A stretch of DNA of 64,000 bases from Nocardioides scoriae (GTDB taxonomy: Bacteria; Actinomycetota; Actinomycetes; Propionibacteriales; Nocardioidaceae): assembly GCF_900104965.1 (NCBI RefSeq), contig NZ_LT629757.1, positions 1,922,001 to 1,986,000 on the forward strand, read 5' to 3'. Position 1 is the stretch's first letter. Every line of letters starts with the position of its first letter. The notes under the pieces were generated by a model. The model made no database searches, was not told the DNA's origin, and saw only the letters and a program-made list of their open reading frames with translations. The translations under genes and the position numbers were made by a program. This document shows positions 23,998 through 33,091 of the stretch, in pieces.

Positions 23998-24329
23998 GCG
24001 CCGGGTCACCCCTGGACGACCGGGTCCCGGGCGCGTCCCGGCTGGCCTGGGAGACCGAGCTGGACCGCCTCGAGCTCGACCTGCACCGCGCCGAGCGGCT
24101 GCTGGCGGCCTCGCGCAGCCTCGAGGCCCCGCCCGAGTGGATCGCCCCCGCGGACCGCGGCCCGATGCCGGCGTACCTGCTCCCCCGCGCCCGCGAGCTC
24201 CACGCCCGGCAGCAGGAGCTGATGCAGCGCCTCGCGGTCTCGCTCGAGGCCACGATGCGTCGCCAGGAGGCCTCCGAGCGCGCGTCGAGCTCGCTGTCGC
24301 CGTCGGTGTACGTCGACCTCGTCGGCTGA
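23994..24329 (+). CDS. small helical protein in the fliT position
   Basis: A 111-residue protein with heptad-like helices: LAWETELDRLELDLHRAERL and RARELHARQQELMQRLAVSL. It overlaps fliS by ATGA and closes the fliC operon, the place where FliT (the FliD chaperone) is found in other bacteria. I cannot see a specific FliT motif, as that family is poorly conserved, so the function is inferred from position, length and helicity only. Confidence 0.78.
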   Translation: MSAGSPLDDRVPGASRLAWETELDRLELDLHRAERLLAASRSLEAPPEWIAPADRGPMPAYLLPRARELHARQQELMQRLAVSLEATMRRQEASERASSSLSPSVYVDLVG

Positions 24330-24375
24330 CCCGAGCCCGCTCCCCCGTCCCGGACGAAAGTTCGTGACGAAACCT

Positions 24376-24403
24376 CTCAGGTCGGGCATCTGGGTGCCGA
24401 AGC
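24376..24403 (+). promoter_or_regulatory. flagellar sigma-28-type promoter of the flgB–flgE operon
   Basis: CTCAGGTC-N13-CCGAAGC. The first box is perfect; the second is the weakest of the six (CCGAA). It lies 68 bp before the flgB GTG. An inverted repeat ACGAA-AG-TTCGT (24354–24365) sits 10 bp upstream and may be a regulator site. Confidence 0.7.
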
Positions 24404-24470
24404 ACAGGGCGAGCACGGACCGCTCACCCCCGCCGAAGGACCGGCACCCTCCTTGCACTGGGAGTCCCCT

Positions 24471-24839
24471 GTGTCCTTCGCCGTGTCCGACAACGTCAAC
24501 CGGGTGCTCGGCCTCGCCCTGGACGGCGTGTCGCTGCGTCAGAGCGTCATCGCCGACAACATCGCGAACGTCGACACCCCGGACTTCCGTGCGTCGAGCG
24601 TCGACTTCGAGTCGTCGCTGCGGGGTGCGCTGGAGAGCGGGGACGTCGACCGCGGCCGCCTGAGCGGCATCGAGGCGGTGAGCACCGCGACCGACACCCC
24701 GGTGGGCCCCAACGGCAACAACGTCGACCTGCGCAAGGAGACCCTCGCCGCGGTCCAGACGCAGTACCAGTACCAGCTGCTGAGCCGGGCGGTCTCGGAC
24801 CGCCACGCGCTCCTGCGCTCCGCCCTCGGGAGCATGTGA
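24471..24839 (+). CDS. flgB: flagellar basal-body rod protein FlgB
   Basis: Proximal rod subunit, 122 residues. Family motifs are [20 protein letters not shown] followed by DTPDFRAS, then [11 protein letters not shown] and a [18 protein letters not shown] helix. GTG 24471 has GGGAG upstream; an in-frame TTG at 24453 is less likely. The stop overlaps the flgC ATG (TGATG). First gene of a long rod/export/hook operon. Confidence 0.95.
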   Translation: MSFAVSDNVNRVLGLALDGVSLRQSVIADNIANVDTPDFRASSVDFESSLRGALESGDVDRGRLSGIEAVSTATDTPVGPNGNNVDLRKETLAAVQTQYQYQLLSRAVSDRHALLRSALGSM

Positions 24840-25231
24840 TGGGCGCCTTCGACACCCTGCGCATCGCGGGATCGGCGCTGGGGATGCACCAGACGTGGCT
24901 CGACACGCTGGCGCACAACATCGCCAACATCAACACCGTCCGCCCGACCAGCGAGGCCGCCTTCCGACCCCAGTACGTCGTGGCCAGCGCCCAGGCCGGC
25001 GGCGGCGTCGGCGTCGCCCGGATCGTCGAGGGCTCCGCGGAGGGCCGCCTCGAGCAGGCCCCCGACAACCCGATGGCCGACGCGCAGGGCTTCGTCCGCG
25101 CTCCCGACACCGACCTGGCCTCCCAGATGTCGCAGCTGGTCATGGCCCAGCGCGGCTTCCAGGCCTCGGTCCAGGTGACCAAGCAAGCACAGGAGGAGTA
25201 CGCCGCGGCGCTCCAGATCGGTCGTGGCTGA
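24839..25231 (+). CDS. flgC: flagellar basal-body rod protein FlgC
   Basis: Proximal rod subunit, 130 residues. N-terminal [20 protein letters not shown] and [19 protein letters not shown] match FlgC, which usually has NTxTxxG after the ANIN motif. The C-terminus [20 protein letters not shown] is the conserved D0 helix. ATG 24839 shares a base with the flgB stop. Confidence 0.94.
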   Translation: MGAFDTLRIAGSALGMHQTWLDTLAHNIANINTVRPTSEAAFRPQYVVASAQAGGGVGVARIVEGSAEGRLEQAPDNPMADAQGFVRAPDTDLASQMSQLVMAQRGFQASVQVTKQAQEEYAAALQIGRG

Positions 25232-25566
25232 TGAGCGTCTCCGGCATCGAGGGCATCGGCGGCTTCGCGCCCCTCGCCACCCCGCGGCTCGACCCCGCCT
25301 CCGACCTCACCTCCCCCCGCGGCCCCGACGGCGCCAGCGGTGCCGGCGGCGGCTTCGGCGACCTCGTCGTCAAGGGCGTCGAGCGGCTCCAGCAGACCCA
25401 GGCCACGAGCGACCAGCTCGCGGTCAAGGCCGCCACGGGTGACCTGCAGGCCATCCACCAGTACACGATCGCCGCCTCCGAGGCCCAGGTCACCACCCAG
25501 CTGACCGTCGCGATGCGCAACAAGGCGCTCGAGGCGTTCACCGAGATCATGAGGATGCCGGTCTGA
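25231..25566 (+). CDS. fliE: hook–basal body complex protein FliE
   Basis: Adapter between MS ring and rod, 111 residues. The C-terminal half carries the family signature: [16 protein letters not shown], then [20 protein letters not shown] and [17 protein letters not shown]. The N-terminal 40 residues are flexible and Gly/Pro-rich. TGATG overlaps exist at both ends (flgC and fliF). Confidence 0.95.
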   Translation: MSVSGIEGIGGFAPLATPRLDPASDLTSPRGPDGASGAGGGFGDLVVKGVERLQQTQATSDQLAVKAATGDLQAIHQYTIAASEAQVTTQLTVAMRNKALEAFTEIMRMPV

Positions 25567-27176
25567 TGAAGGACCAGGTGATGAGCCGCCTGAGCGGCTG
25601 GGGACGCAGCTTCGGCGGGTACACCGCCGGGCAGAAGGCGGTCGCCCTCGTCGGCACCGCCGCCCTGCTGATGGCCGGGTTCATGATGTTCCAGTGGGCC
25701 TCGCGCCCCGACTACGCCCCGCTGTTCAGCAACCTCTCCGCGGCCGACGCCTCGGCCGTGGTCGAGGAGCTCGACACCCAGGGCATCGCCTACGAGCTGA
25801 CCAACGGCGGCGCCACCGTGATGGTGCCCCGCAACGACGTCTACAAGACGCGCATCCAGCTCAGCGGCCAGGGCATCCCCTCGGGCAGCGACGGCGGCTA
25901 CTCGCTGCTGGACTCCCAGGACATCTCGACCTCCGAGTTCAAGGAGCAGACCGACTTCAAACGGGCCATGGAGGGCGAGCTCGCCAAGACCATCGGCGCG
26001 ATGGACGGCGTGCAGAGCGCCGTCGTGCACCTCGCGCTGCCGCCCAAGGAGGTCTTCGCCGACGAGCAGGCCCCGCCGACCGCCTCGATCCTGGTCTCGA
26101 CCAGCCCGGGCCAGACCCTCGACCCCCAGCAGGTCCAGTCGGTCGTGCACCTCGTGGCCGCCAGCATCGACGGGATGAGCCCCGACAAGGTCACCGTGGC
26201 CGACTCCTCGGGCCGGCTGCTCTCCGACGGCTCGGGCCAGGGCGGTGGCATCTCCAGCAACCGCGCCCAGACCGTCAACGACTTCCAGGACCAGGTCAGC
26301 GGCAAGATCCAGGCGATGCTCGACCGCGTCGTCGGCCCGGGCAACTCCGCCGTCCAGGTGACCGCCGACCTCGACTTCGACAAGGCCCAGATCAACTCGC
26401 GCACCTACCGCGCGGCCGACCCGAACAAGATCCTGGCCCTCTCGGAGAACGTCGACAAGGAGAAGTACGTCGGCGCCGACGGCGCGGCCGTGCCCAACGG
26501 CGTCGTGGGCCCCGACGGCCAGATGGACACGACCACCGGCACCACGGGCGCCGACGGGTCGACGTACGACAAGTCCTCGGTCACCCGCGACAACGCCGTC
26601 GACACCACGGTCGAGCGCCGCGACACCGCCCCCGGCTCGCTGAAGTCGATCCACATCGGCGTCGCCCTGGACCGCACCGCGGCCGCCAACAACGACCCCA
26701 ACGAGATCCAGTCGATGATCGAGTCGGCGGTCGGCATCACCCCCAAGCGTGGCGACAGCGTGCGCGTCTCGGTGCTGCCCTTCGACCGCACCGCCGAGCA
26801 GGCGGCGGCCAAGGACCTCGCGGCCCAGACCAAGGCCGAGGCGGCCAGCTCGCGCAACGCCCTGATCCGCAACGGCGGCGTCGCGCTGCTGCTCCTGCTC
26901 GCCGGCCTGCTGGCCTGGCTCCGGGCCCGTCGCCGCCGCAAGCAGCGCCAGGACGCGACCGAGTACGTCGTGGAGCAGCTGCGCACCGACGCCCTCCAGC
27001 GCGAGCAGGAGCGCGAGCTCACCGCTCCCAACAACCGGGTGCTCAGCCTGGGCGCGCCGCCCTCGGGCTCGGCCAACCGCGAGGACGACATGCGCGAGGA
27101 GCTCGTCGAACTCATCGAGCGCCAGCCCGAGGACGTCGCCGCGCTGCTGCGGGGCTGGCTGGTGGAGAGCCGATGA
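25566..27176 (+). CDS. fliF: flagellar MS-ring protein FliF
   Basis: The membrane ring on which the motor is built, 536 residues. TM1 is at about 20–42 and TM2 at about 437–457 (ALLLLLAGLLAWLRARRR). Between them are the two ring-building motifs, with LSAADASAVVEELDTQGIAY and DGVQSAVVHLALPP in RBM regions and a Gly/Asp/Thr-rich beta-collar insert (about 300–350). The C-terminus, EELVELIERQPEDVAALLRG, is the FliG-binding helix. It overlaps fliG by ATGA. Confidence 0.97.
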   Translation: MKDQVMSRLSGWGRSFGGYTAGQKAVALVGTAALLMAGFMMFQWASRPDYAPLFSNLSAADASAVVEELDTQGIAYELTNGGATVMVPRNDVYKTRIQLSGQGIPSGSDGGYSLLDSQDISTSEFKEQTDFKRAMEGELAKTIGAMDGVQSAVVHLALPPKEVFADEQAPPTASILVSTSPGQTLDPQQVQSVVHLVAASIDGMSPDKVTVADSSGRLLSDGSGQGGGISSNRAQTVNDFQDQVSGKIQAMLDRVVGPGNSAVQVTADLDFDKAQINSRTYRAADPNKILALSENVDKEKYVGADGAAVPNGVVGPDGQMDTTTGTTGADGSTYDKSSVTRDNAVDTTVERRDTAPGSLKSIHIGVALDRTAAANNDPNEIQSMIESAVGITPKRGDSVRVSVLPFDRTAEQAAAKDLAAQTKAEAASSRNALIRNGGVALLLLLAGLLAWLRARRRRKQRQDATEYVVEQLRTDALQREQERELTAPNNRVLSLGAPPSGSANREDDMREELVELIERQPEDVAALLRGWLVESR

Positions 27177-28186
27177 CCGTCTCCACCCTGGCCACGACCG
27201 GCACCCGCAAGGCGGCCATCGTGCTGCTGCAGCTGGGCCGCGAGGCCGCGGCCGCCGTGCTGAGCCGGCTCGAGGAGTCCGAGATCGAGGCCATCTCCGC
27301 CGAGATCGCCCGGCTGCAGAACGTCTCCGCCGAGGAGGGCGCCGCGGTGCTGGGCGAGTTCCACGGCCTGGCCACCGGCCAGGGCGTGCAGCAGGGCGGC
27401 ATCGGCTTCGCCTCCCAGCTGCTCGCCGAGTCCGTCGGCGACGAGCGCGCCGCCCAGATCGTGGGGCGGATCAACGCCGCCAGCGTGCAGGCACCCTTCC
27501 GGGCTCTGCAGCACGTGGAGCCCGCGCAGCTGCGCAGCTTCATCATCGACGAGCACCCGCAGGTCGTCGCCCTCGTGCTCGCCCACCTGCCGGCCGAGCG
27601 GTCCTCCGCCGTGCTGGCGGGGATGCCGCCCGCCGCCCAGGCCGAGGTCGCCCACCGGATCGCCGTGATGGACCGCACCTCCCCCGAGGTCGTGCGCACC
27701 GTCGAGCGCACCCTCGAGCGCCGCCTCTCGGCGATGCTCCAGCCCGTCGAGACCTCCCGCGTCGGCGGCGTCGCCCCCCTCGTCGACATCATCAACCGCT
27801 CGGACCGCTCCACCGAGCGCCAGATCGTGGAGGGACTCGCCTCCCTCGACCCGGCGCTGGCCGACGAGGTCCGCAGCCGGATGTTCATGTTCGAGGACAT
27901 CGTCCACATCGAGGACCGCGGCCTGCAGCTGGTGCTGCGCCAGGTCGACCCCGCCCAGCTGGCGCTGGCCCTCAAGGGCGTCACCCCCGAGGTGCGCGAC
28001 AAGATCGCCTCCAACCTCTCCGAGCGGGCCGCCAGCGACCTGCTCGAGGAGGTCGAGATCCTCGGTGCCGTGCGCCTGGCCCAGGTCGAGGAGGCCCAGC
28101 AGGGCGTCCTGCACGTCATCCGCGAGCTCGAGGAGCAGGGCCAGGTCACGGTCCGACGGGGAGGCGACGATGACTTCGTCGTCTGA
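27173..28186 (+). CDS. fliG: flagellar motor switch protein FliG
   Basis: Torque-transmitting rotor protein, 337 residues. It has the FliG N domain (TGTRKAAIVLLQLGREAAAA), the middle EHPQVVALVLAHLPAERSSA motif and the C domain with FMFEDIVHIEDRGLQLVLRQ as torque helix. RDKIASNLSERAASDLLEEV follows. All expected armadillo modules are present. The last 17 bp overlap fliH, whose ribosome-binding site lies in fliG codons. Confidence 0.97.
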   Translation: MTVSTLATTGTRKAAIVLLQLGREAAAAVLSRLEESEIEAISAEIARLQNVSAEEGAAVLGEFHGLATGQGVQQGGIGFASQLLAESVGDERAAQIVGRINAASVQAPFRALQHVEPAQLRSFIIDEHPQVVALVLAHLPAERSSAVLAGMPPAAQAEVAHRIAVMDRTSPEVVRTVERTLERRLSAMLQPVETSRVGGVAPLVDIINRSDRSTERQIVEGLASLDPALADEVRSRMFMFEDIVHIEDRGLQLVLRQVDPAQLALALKGVTPEVRDKIASNLSERAASDLLEEVEILGAVRLAQVEEAQQGVLHVIRELEEQGQVTVRRGGDDDFVV

Positions 28187-28856
28187 GCCCCGCGTGCTGC
28201 GCCTCGCCGACCACGTCGAGACCACGCCGCTGGTCGTCACCGACCTGCGCAGCGGCCACTGGACCCGGCTCGGCAGCGGGGGCGTCCTGGGCGACCGCGT
28301 CACCGAGGAGGCCATGTCGGACCTCGCGGAGAAGGCCCGCACCGCCGGGCACGCCGAGGGGTACGCCGTGGGCTGGTCGCTCGGCAGCCGCCGCGCCGAC
28401 CAGGAGGCCCGCGCCCGCCGCGAGGCCGAGGAGCGCCAGCACGCCGAGGACCGCGACCGCCGGGAGCAGGAGCACGCCCGCGCGCTGGCCGACCTGGTCC
28501 GCGCCGCCCACGCCCTGGACGCCGCGATCGCCGACGCCGTCGCCCGGGTGGAGCAGCAGGCGGCCGCCCTGGCCCTCGAGCTCACCCGCGAGCTGGTCGG
28601 CGAGGCCGCTGCCACCGCCGGCGTCGGCGCCGTCGCGGCCCGCGTCCGCTCCGCGCTGCCGGTGCCGCCGCCCGGGGCCGTGCTGCACGCCCACCCCGAC
28701 GTCGCGCACCACCCCGACGCCGACTGGCCCGCCGGCGTCACGGTGCGGGCCGACGCGAACCTGGGTCGCGCCGACGTGCTCGTCGACCTCGACGAGGGCG
28801 TCCTCGACCTGCGCGTCGACCACGCCCTGCAGCGCCTCGGCGAGGTGCTCGCGTGA
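28170..28856 (+). CDS. fliH: flagellar export apparatus stator protein FliH
   Basis: Regulator/stator of the FliI ATPase, 228 residues. The central coiled coil (about 65–115) is rich in Arg/Glu/Ala, with RRADQEARARREAEERQHAE. The C-terminal V-ATPase-E-like domain includes ANLGRADVLVDLDEGVLDLR. It begins at ATG 28170 behind GGGAGG within the end of fliG, and overlaps fliI by GTGA. FliH sequences diverge greatly; the position between fliG and fliI is strong support. Confidence 0.9.
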   Translation: MTSSSEPRVLRLADHVETTPLVVTDLRSGHWTRLGSGGVLGDRVTEEAMSDLAEKARTAGHAEGYAVGWSLGSRRADQEARARREAEERQHAEDRDRREQEHARALADLVRAAHALDAAIADAVARVEQQAAALALELTRELVGEAAATAGVGAVAARVRSALPVPPPGAVLHAHPDVAHHPDADWPAGVTVRADANLGRADVLVDLDEGVLDLRVDHALQRLGEVLA

Positions 28857-30160
28857 GCGCCCTGCTGGCCCCCGACCTCGTCGCGCGGGCCCACGAGGCC
28901 GTGCGCCCGGCGGTGCGCGGCACCGTCGGCGAGCTGCTCGGCCTCCAGGTCACCGTGACGGGGCTGCGGGCAGCGGTGGGTGACCTGCTCGAGATCGAGC
29001 ACCAGCCGCCCGTGCTCGCCGAGGTCGTGGCGAGCAACCGCCGCGGCCTGGTGTGCCTGCCCCTCGGCTCGCTGCCCGGGGTCTCCCCCGGCGCGCTCGT
29101 GCGGCCCTGCGGCGGCCCGCTGACGATCGGGGTCGGCGACGCGCTGCGCGGCCGGGTCCTGGACGGCCTGGGCCGTCCCGTCGACGGCGGGCCGAGCCTG
29201 GCCGCGCTGCCCCGCGTCAGCGTCGAGCACCCCGCCCCCGCCGCCCTCTCGCGGCCCCGGATCTCGCGCCAGGTGGGCCTCGGCGTCCGGGCGCTGGACT
29301 CGCTGGTCCCCTGCGGGCGCGGCCAGCGCATCGGCATCATGGCCGGCTCCGGCGTCGGCAAGTCGAGCCTGCTCTCGATGGTCGCCCGTGGCACGGACGC
29401 CGAGATCTCCGTGATCGCCCTGGTGGGCGAGCGCGGTCGCGAGGTCCGCGAGTTCATCGAGAACGACCTCGGCCCCGAGGGCCTGGCCCGCTCCGTGGTG
29501 GTCGTGGCCACCTCCGACGCGCCCCCGGTCGAGCGGGTCCGCTCGGCCTTCGTCGCCACCCGCATCGCCGAGTGGTTCCGCGACGACGGCCGCGACGTCG
29601 TGCTCATGATGGACTCGCTGACCCGGGTGGCGATGGCGCAGCGCGAGATCGGCCTCTCGGCCGGCGAGCCCCCGGCGACCCGCGGCTACCCGCCGAGCTC
29701 CTTCACGCTGCTCCCCCGCCTGCTCGAGCGCGCCGGCACCAGCAGCACGGGCAGCATCACCGGCCTCTACACCGTGCTCGTCGAGGGCGACGACCTCCAG
29801 GACCCGGTCGGCGACACCGCCCGCTCGATCCTCGACGGCCACGTCGTGCTCTCCCGCCGCCTGGCCACCGCCGGCCACTTCCCCGCGATCGACGTGCTCG
29901 AGTCGATCTCCCGCGTCACCAACGCGGTCACCGACCCCACCCAGCAGCGCGACGCCCGGCTCGTGCGCCGGCTGCTCGCCGCCCACCGCGACGTCAAGGA
30001 GCTGGTCGAGATCGGTGCCTACGTGCCCGGCACCGACGGCGACGCCGACGTCGCCCTGGCCCTGATGCCCCAGATCGAGGAGTTCCTGCAGCAGCCCATG
30101 GACGACCACGACGACCTCTCCGACACCTGGCACCGCCTCAGCCGGCTGGTGACCCCGTGA
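28853..30160 (+). CDS. fliI: flagellum-specific ATPase FliI
   Basis: Hexameric ATPase that assists type III export, 435 residues. It has Walker A GSGVGKSSLL near residue 165, GERGREVREFIENDLG, Walker B VVLMMDSLTRVAMAQREI near 250, and the FliI/YscN segment GEPPATRGYPPSSFTLLPRL. All catalytic parts are intact. It starts at GTG 28853 and overlaps fliJ by GTGA. Confidence 0.97.
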   Translation: MSALLAPDLVARAHEAVRPAVRGTVGELLGLQVTVTGLRAAVGDLLEIEHQPPVLAEVVASNRRGLVCLPLGSLPGVSPGALVRPCGGPLTIGVGDALRGRVLDGLGRPVDGGPSLAALPRVSVEHPAPAALSRPRISRQVGLGVRALDSLVPCGRGQRIGIMAGSGVGKSSLLSMVARGTDAEISVIALVGERGREVREFIENDLGPEGLARSVVVVATSDAPPVERVRSAFVATRIAEWFRDDGRDVVLMMDSLTRVAMAQREIGLSAGEPPATRGYPPSSFTLLPRLLERAGTSSTGSITGLYTVLVEGDDLQDPVGDTARSILDGHVVLSRRLATAGHFPAIDVLESISRVTNAVTDPTQQRDARLVRRLLAAHRDVKELVEIGAYVPGTDGDADVALALMPQIEEFLQQPMDDHDDLSDTWHRLSRLVTP

Positions 30161-30594
30161 GCGCCCGTCGCGACCCCCTCGCCGTCGTGGCGCGGGTCCG
30201 CCGGGTCCGCGAGCAGGACAGCCTGCTCGGCTACCACCAGGCCGCGCGCGAGCAGCGCCAGGCCGAGGACGCCCTCGCGGTGGCCCGGGCGCAGGTGCTC
30301 GCCGCGCCGCGTCCCGGCACCGCCGACGCCGCCCAGTTCGTGGCGCAGCGCGAGCTCGCGCTCGGCCTGAGCGCCGTGGTCACGCTGCGCGAGCAGGAGG
30401 CCGACGCCGCCCGCGGTCTCGCGGCCTCCGCGATGTCGCACTGGCAGCTGGACCGCAGCCGGCTGCGCTCGATCGAGATGCTGCAGGAGCGCCGCCGCCT
30501 GGCGCGGCTCGAGGAGCGTCGCGTCCTCGAGGCCGCCGCCCAGGACGAGGCCGCCACGCAGCTGTGGCGGCGCACCCGCGGGCAGGCGTCGTGA
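30157..30594 (+). CDS. fliJ: flagellar export protein FliJ-like
   Basis: A 145-residue protein that is almost entirely coiled coil (LGYHQAAREQRQAEDALAVA, then EEQxAxxxR-type helices and LQERRRLARLEERRVLEAAA). FliJ inserts into the FliI ring and connects it to FlhA. Sequence identity in this family is low; assignment rests on position after fliI, length and coiled-coil pattern. GTGA overlaps at both ends. Confidence 0.85.
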   Translation: MSARRDPLAVVARVRRVREQDSLLGYHQAAREQRQAEDALAVARAQVLAAPRPGTADAAQFVAQRELALGLSAVVTLREQEADAARGLAASAMSHWQLDRSRLRSIEMLQERRRLARLEERRVLEAAAQDEAATQLWRRTRGQAS

Positions 30595-31658
30595 CCGTCA
30601 CCGGCGTCACCGGACGCATCGCCGAGCTCCAGGCCGCGCTGGCCAAGCTGGCCGCCCCCGGGGCGGCACCGACCTCCGGCACCGACTTCGCCCAGAGCCT
30701 GTCGTCGGCCGTCGCCGCCGCGACCGCCACCGACGGCACCGACCCGCTGACCGCCGGCGCGACGGTCGGCGCGGCCGGCGTCACCCCCAGCACGTCCGTC
30801 GCCGTCCCCGGCGTCCCCGTCACGGGCAGCAAGGGCTCGGGCGTCACGGGCGCCGACGTGGTCACCGAGGCGTCGAAGTACATCGGGCTGCCCTACGTCT
30901 GGGGCGGCACCAGCCCCACCAAGGGCATGGACTGCTCCGGCCTGGTCCAGGTCGTCTACAAGAACCTCGGCTTCGACCTGCCCCGGGTCTCCTACCAGCA
31001 GGCCGCCGCCGGGCGTCCCGTCGCGAGCATGGCCCAGGCCAAGCCGGGCGACCTCATCGCCTGGGACAACAGCAGCCGCAACAACGGCGTCGACCACATC
31101 GCCATCTACATCGGCGGCGGCAAGATGATCGAGGCGCCTCGCACGGGCCTCGACATCCGCCTGGTCGACGTCCCCAGCAAGCCCGACGTCATCCGCCGGA
31201 TCCTGCCCGAGGCGGGTGCGGCCTCGGCCGGCCGCGCCTCCACCGTCTCCGCCACCACCGGCGCCGGGGGCGCCGCGCAGGGGCCGTACGCCGACCTGTT
31301 CAACCGGGTCGGCACCAAGTACGGCGTCAGCCCCGCGCTGCTGTCGGCCGTCGCCAAGGCCGAGTCCAACTACGACCCCCGCGCGGTCAGCCCCGCCGGC
31401 GCGCAGGGCCTGATGCAGCTGATGCCCGGCACCGCCCGCGGCCTCGGGGTGGCCAACTCCTTCGACCCGGCCCAGGCCGTCGACGGTGCGGCCCGGATGC
31501 TGCGCGACCTCATCCACCGCTTCGGGCGGACCGACCTCGCGCTGGCGGGCTACAACGCCGGTCCGGGCGCGGTCATGAAGTACCACGGCATCCCGCCCTA
31601 CCAGGAGACCCAGAACTACGTGCGCAAGATCATGACCTCCCTCGGGAGGGCCGCATGA
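30591..31658 (+). CDS. bifunctional peptidoglycan hydrolase: NlpC/P60 + SLT lytic transglycosylase
   Basis: A 355-residue fusion. Residues 85–205 are NlpC/P60 (C40), with Cys115 in MDCSGLV and His169 in VDHIAIYIGGG, an endopeptidase of stem peptides. Residues 230–350 are a GH23 lytic transglycosylase, with catalytic Glu258 in AKAESNYDP, then GLMQLMPGTA and YNAGPGAV. No signal peptide is seen; the 80-residue N-terminus is Ala/Thr/Gly-rich and resembles a flagellar export leader. The gene is locked by 4 bp overlaps between fliJ and fliK. It likely opens the thick cell wall for the rod, the job of FlgJ in proteobacteria. Confidence 0.92.
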   Translation: MTVTGVTGRIAELQAALAKLAAPGAAPTSGTDFAQSLSSAVAAATATDGTDPLTAGATVGAAGVTPSTSVAVPGVPVTGSKGSGVTGADVVTEASKYIGLPYVWGGTSPTKGMDCSGLVQVVYKNLGFDLPRVSYQQAAAGRPVASMAQAKPGDLIAWDNSSRNNGVDHIAIYIGGGKMIEAPRTGLDIRLVDVPSKPDVIRRILPEAGAASAGRASTVSATTGAGGAAQGPYADLFNRVGTKYGVSPALLSAVAKAESNYDPRAVSPAGAQGLMQLMPGTARGLGVANSFDPAQAVDGAARMLRDLIHRFGRTDLALAGYNAGPGAVMKYHGIPPYQETQNYVRKIMTSLGRAA

Positions 31659-33082
31659 GCCTGACCTCGTCGGCGCCCCTCGGCGCCGCCACCGTCCCCG
31701 GGACGGCCGGGACCGCCGCGGGCGCGGCCGGCGGCACCGGAGTGCCCGACGCCGAGGCCGGTCTCTTCGCGCTGCTCATGGCCGCCATCACCGGCTCCGC
31801 CGGGGCGACCACCGCTGCGACCACGGCACCGGTGCCGGCCGGCGCCACCCCGACGGGCGCCCCCGCCGCCGCCACGACCACCGCCACGACCACCGGCACC
31901 GGGATCGCGGACGTCACCGAGGGTGCCGCCGACGGGGACGCCGACGACGCGTCGACGACGGGCGACACCGTCGTCACGACCCCGGTGGGCCTCAGCGAGC
32001 TGGTGTTCTCGGTGCTGCACCTCGTGCCCGGACTCGCCGCCAGCCTGCCCGCCACCTCGGCCGCCGCGCCGACCGCCGACCCCGGCGTCGCCGCGGTGGA
32101 CGCCGCCGCTGCGTCCGGCCCTGCGTCGGGCGCCGCGTCCGGCGCCGCCGCCGACCCCGGCACCGCACCCGCGGCAGCGGACGCCCTCGCGGCCGTCCCG
32201 GCCGCCCCCGCCGACGCCGCAGCGGCTACGACGGCGACGACCGACCCCACCGCGGCGGCGCCGACCCCCGACCCCGGCACGTCCGTCACCACCGACCTCC
32301 CGGCCGCACCTGACACCCCGGTCCCCTCCGGCGGGACCGACCAGCCGGGTCCGGACAGCGGGCAGACCGGTCCGGACGGCAGGTCCGGCCAGGGCAGCCC
32401 GGACGGACAGGCCAGCCAGGCCGGCCCGGCCGGCCAGGGCCAGGCCACGCCGGGCCAGGCGGCAGTCCCTGCTCCCGCAGGCGTGACCGTCCCGACCGCG
32501 CTGCTCGGCGCGGCCGGCGCCGCGGGCGCGGGCTCGCCCCTCGCGAGCGTGCTGCCCACCGCCCCCGCGGGCCACGCACCGGCGCGGGTGAGCCCCGCCG
32601 AGGTCGGCTCCCACCTGACGTCGCTGGTCCGCCGCGGCGACGGCGTGCACCGCCTCACCCTCGACCTCGCCCCCGCCGCGCTCGGCGACGTCCGCGTCGT
32701 GCTGACCGTCCGCCAGGGCGAGGTGCACGTGCGCCTCGCCGCCGGCGACGAGGCACGCGCGGCGCTGGCCCGCTCCGGCGGCGAGCTGACCCGCGCCCTC
32801 GAGCAGGTCGGGATCCGGGACGCCCGGATCGTCCTGACCGACCTCTCCTCCCCGACCGGCGGCGACCTGCCAGGCCGCTCCCACGACCCGTCCGCTCCCC
32901 AGCAGCAGCTCCTTGGAGGCCACGACCCGCAGCAACGACACAGCGCCCGTCATCCACGGACGGATGAGCACGGCGCGGCCACGGAGGGCACCCCGACCAC
33001 CACTGCCGGCTCCACCTGGAGCTCCCGGCATCCCTCGGTCGTGCCTGACTCCCCACCGGGAGCGGTCGACCTCCGCATGTGA
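31655..33082 (+). CDS. fliK: flagellar hook-length control protein FliK
   Basis: A 475-residue molecular ruler. The first 300 residues are Ala/Thr/Pro/Gly low complexity, as in other FliK. The conserved C-terminal substrate-switch domain contains HRLTLDLAPAALGDVRVVLT and VHVRLAAGDEARAALARSGG, then LEQVGIRDARIVLTDLSS. A further 80-residue His/Ser/Pro tail follows the domain, which is unusual. It overlaps the hydrolase gene by ATGA; flgD begins 9 bp later. Confidence 0.9.
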   Translation: MSLTSSAPLGAATVPGTAGTAAGAAGGTGVPDAEAGLFALLMAAITGSAGATTAATTAPVPAGATPTGAPAAATTTATTTGTGIADVTEGAADGDADDASTTGDTVVTTPVGLSELVFSVLHLVPGLAASLPATSAAAPTADPGVAAVDAAAASGPASGAASGAAADPGTAPAAADALAAVPAAPADAAAATTATTDPTAAAPTPDPGTSVTTDLPAAPDTPVPSGGTDQPGPDSGQTGPDGRSGQGSPDGQASQAGPAGQGQATPGQAAVPAPAGVTVPTALLGAAGAAGAGSPLASVLPTAPAGHAPARVSPAEVGSHLTSLVRRGDGVHRLTLDLAPAALGDVRVVLTVRQGEVHVRLAAGDEARAALARSGGELTRALEQVGIRDARIVLTDLSSPTGGDLPGRSHDPSAPQQQLLGGHDPQQRHSARHPRTDEHGAATEGTPTTTAGSTWSSRHPSVVPDSPPGAVDLRM

Positions 33083-33091
33083 GGAGGACAC

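Noticed and set aside
19984-24364. Shared GAAAGTTCG upstream of fliA/flgN (19984) and flgB (24356)
   Set aside because: Only nine bases, two copies, different contexts; the flgB copy is part of a small palindrome but the other is not. Too weak to call a motif.
26405-30133. A 1242-codon open frame on the minus strand across fliF–fliI
   Set aside because: It is antisense to four well-identified flagellar genes, has the repetitive Gly/Ala/Val/His/Arg composition of high-GC shadow frames and no recognisable domain.
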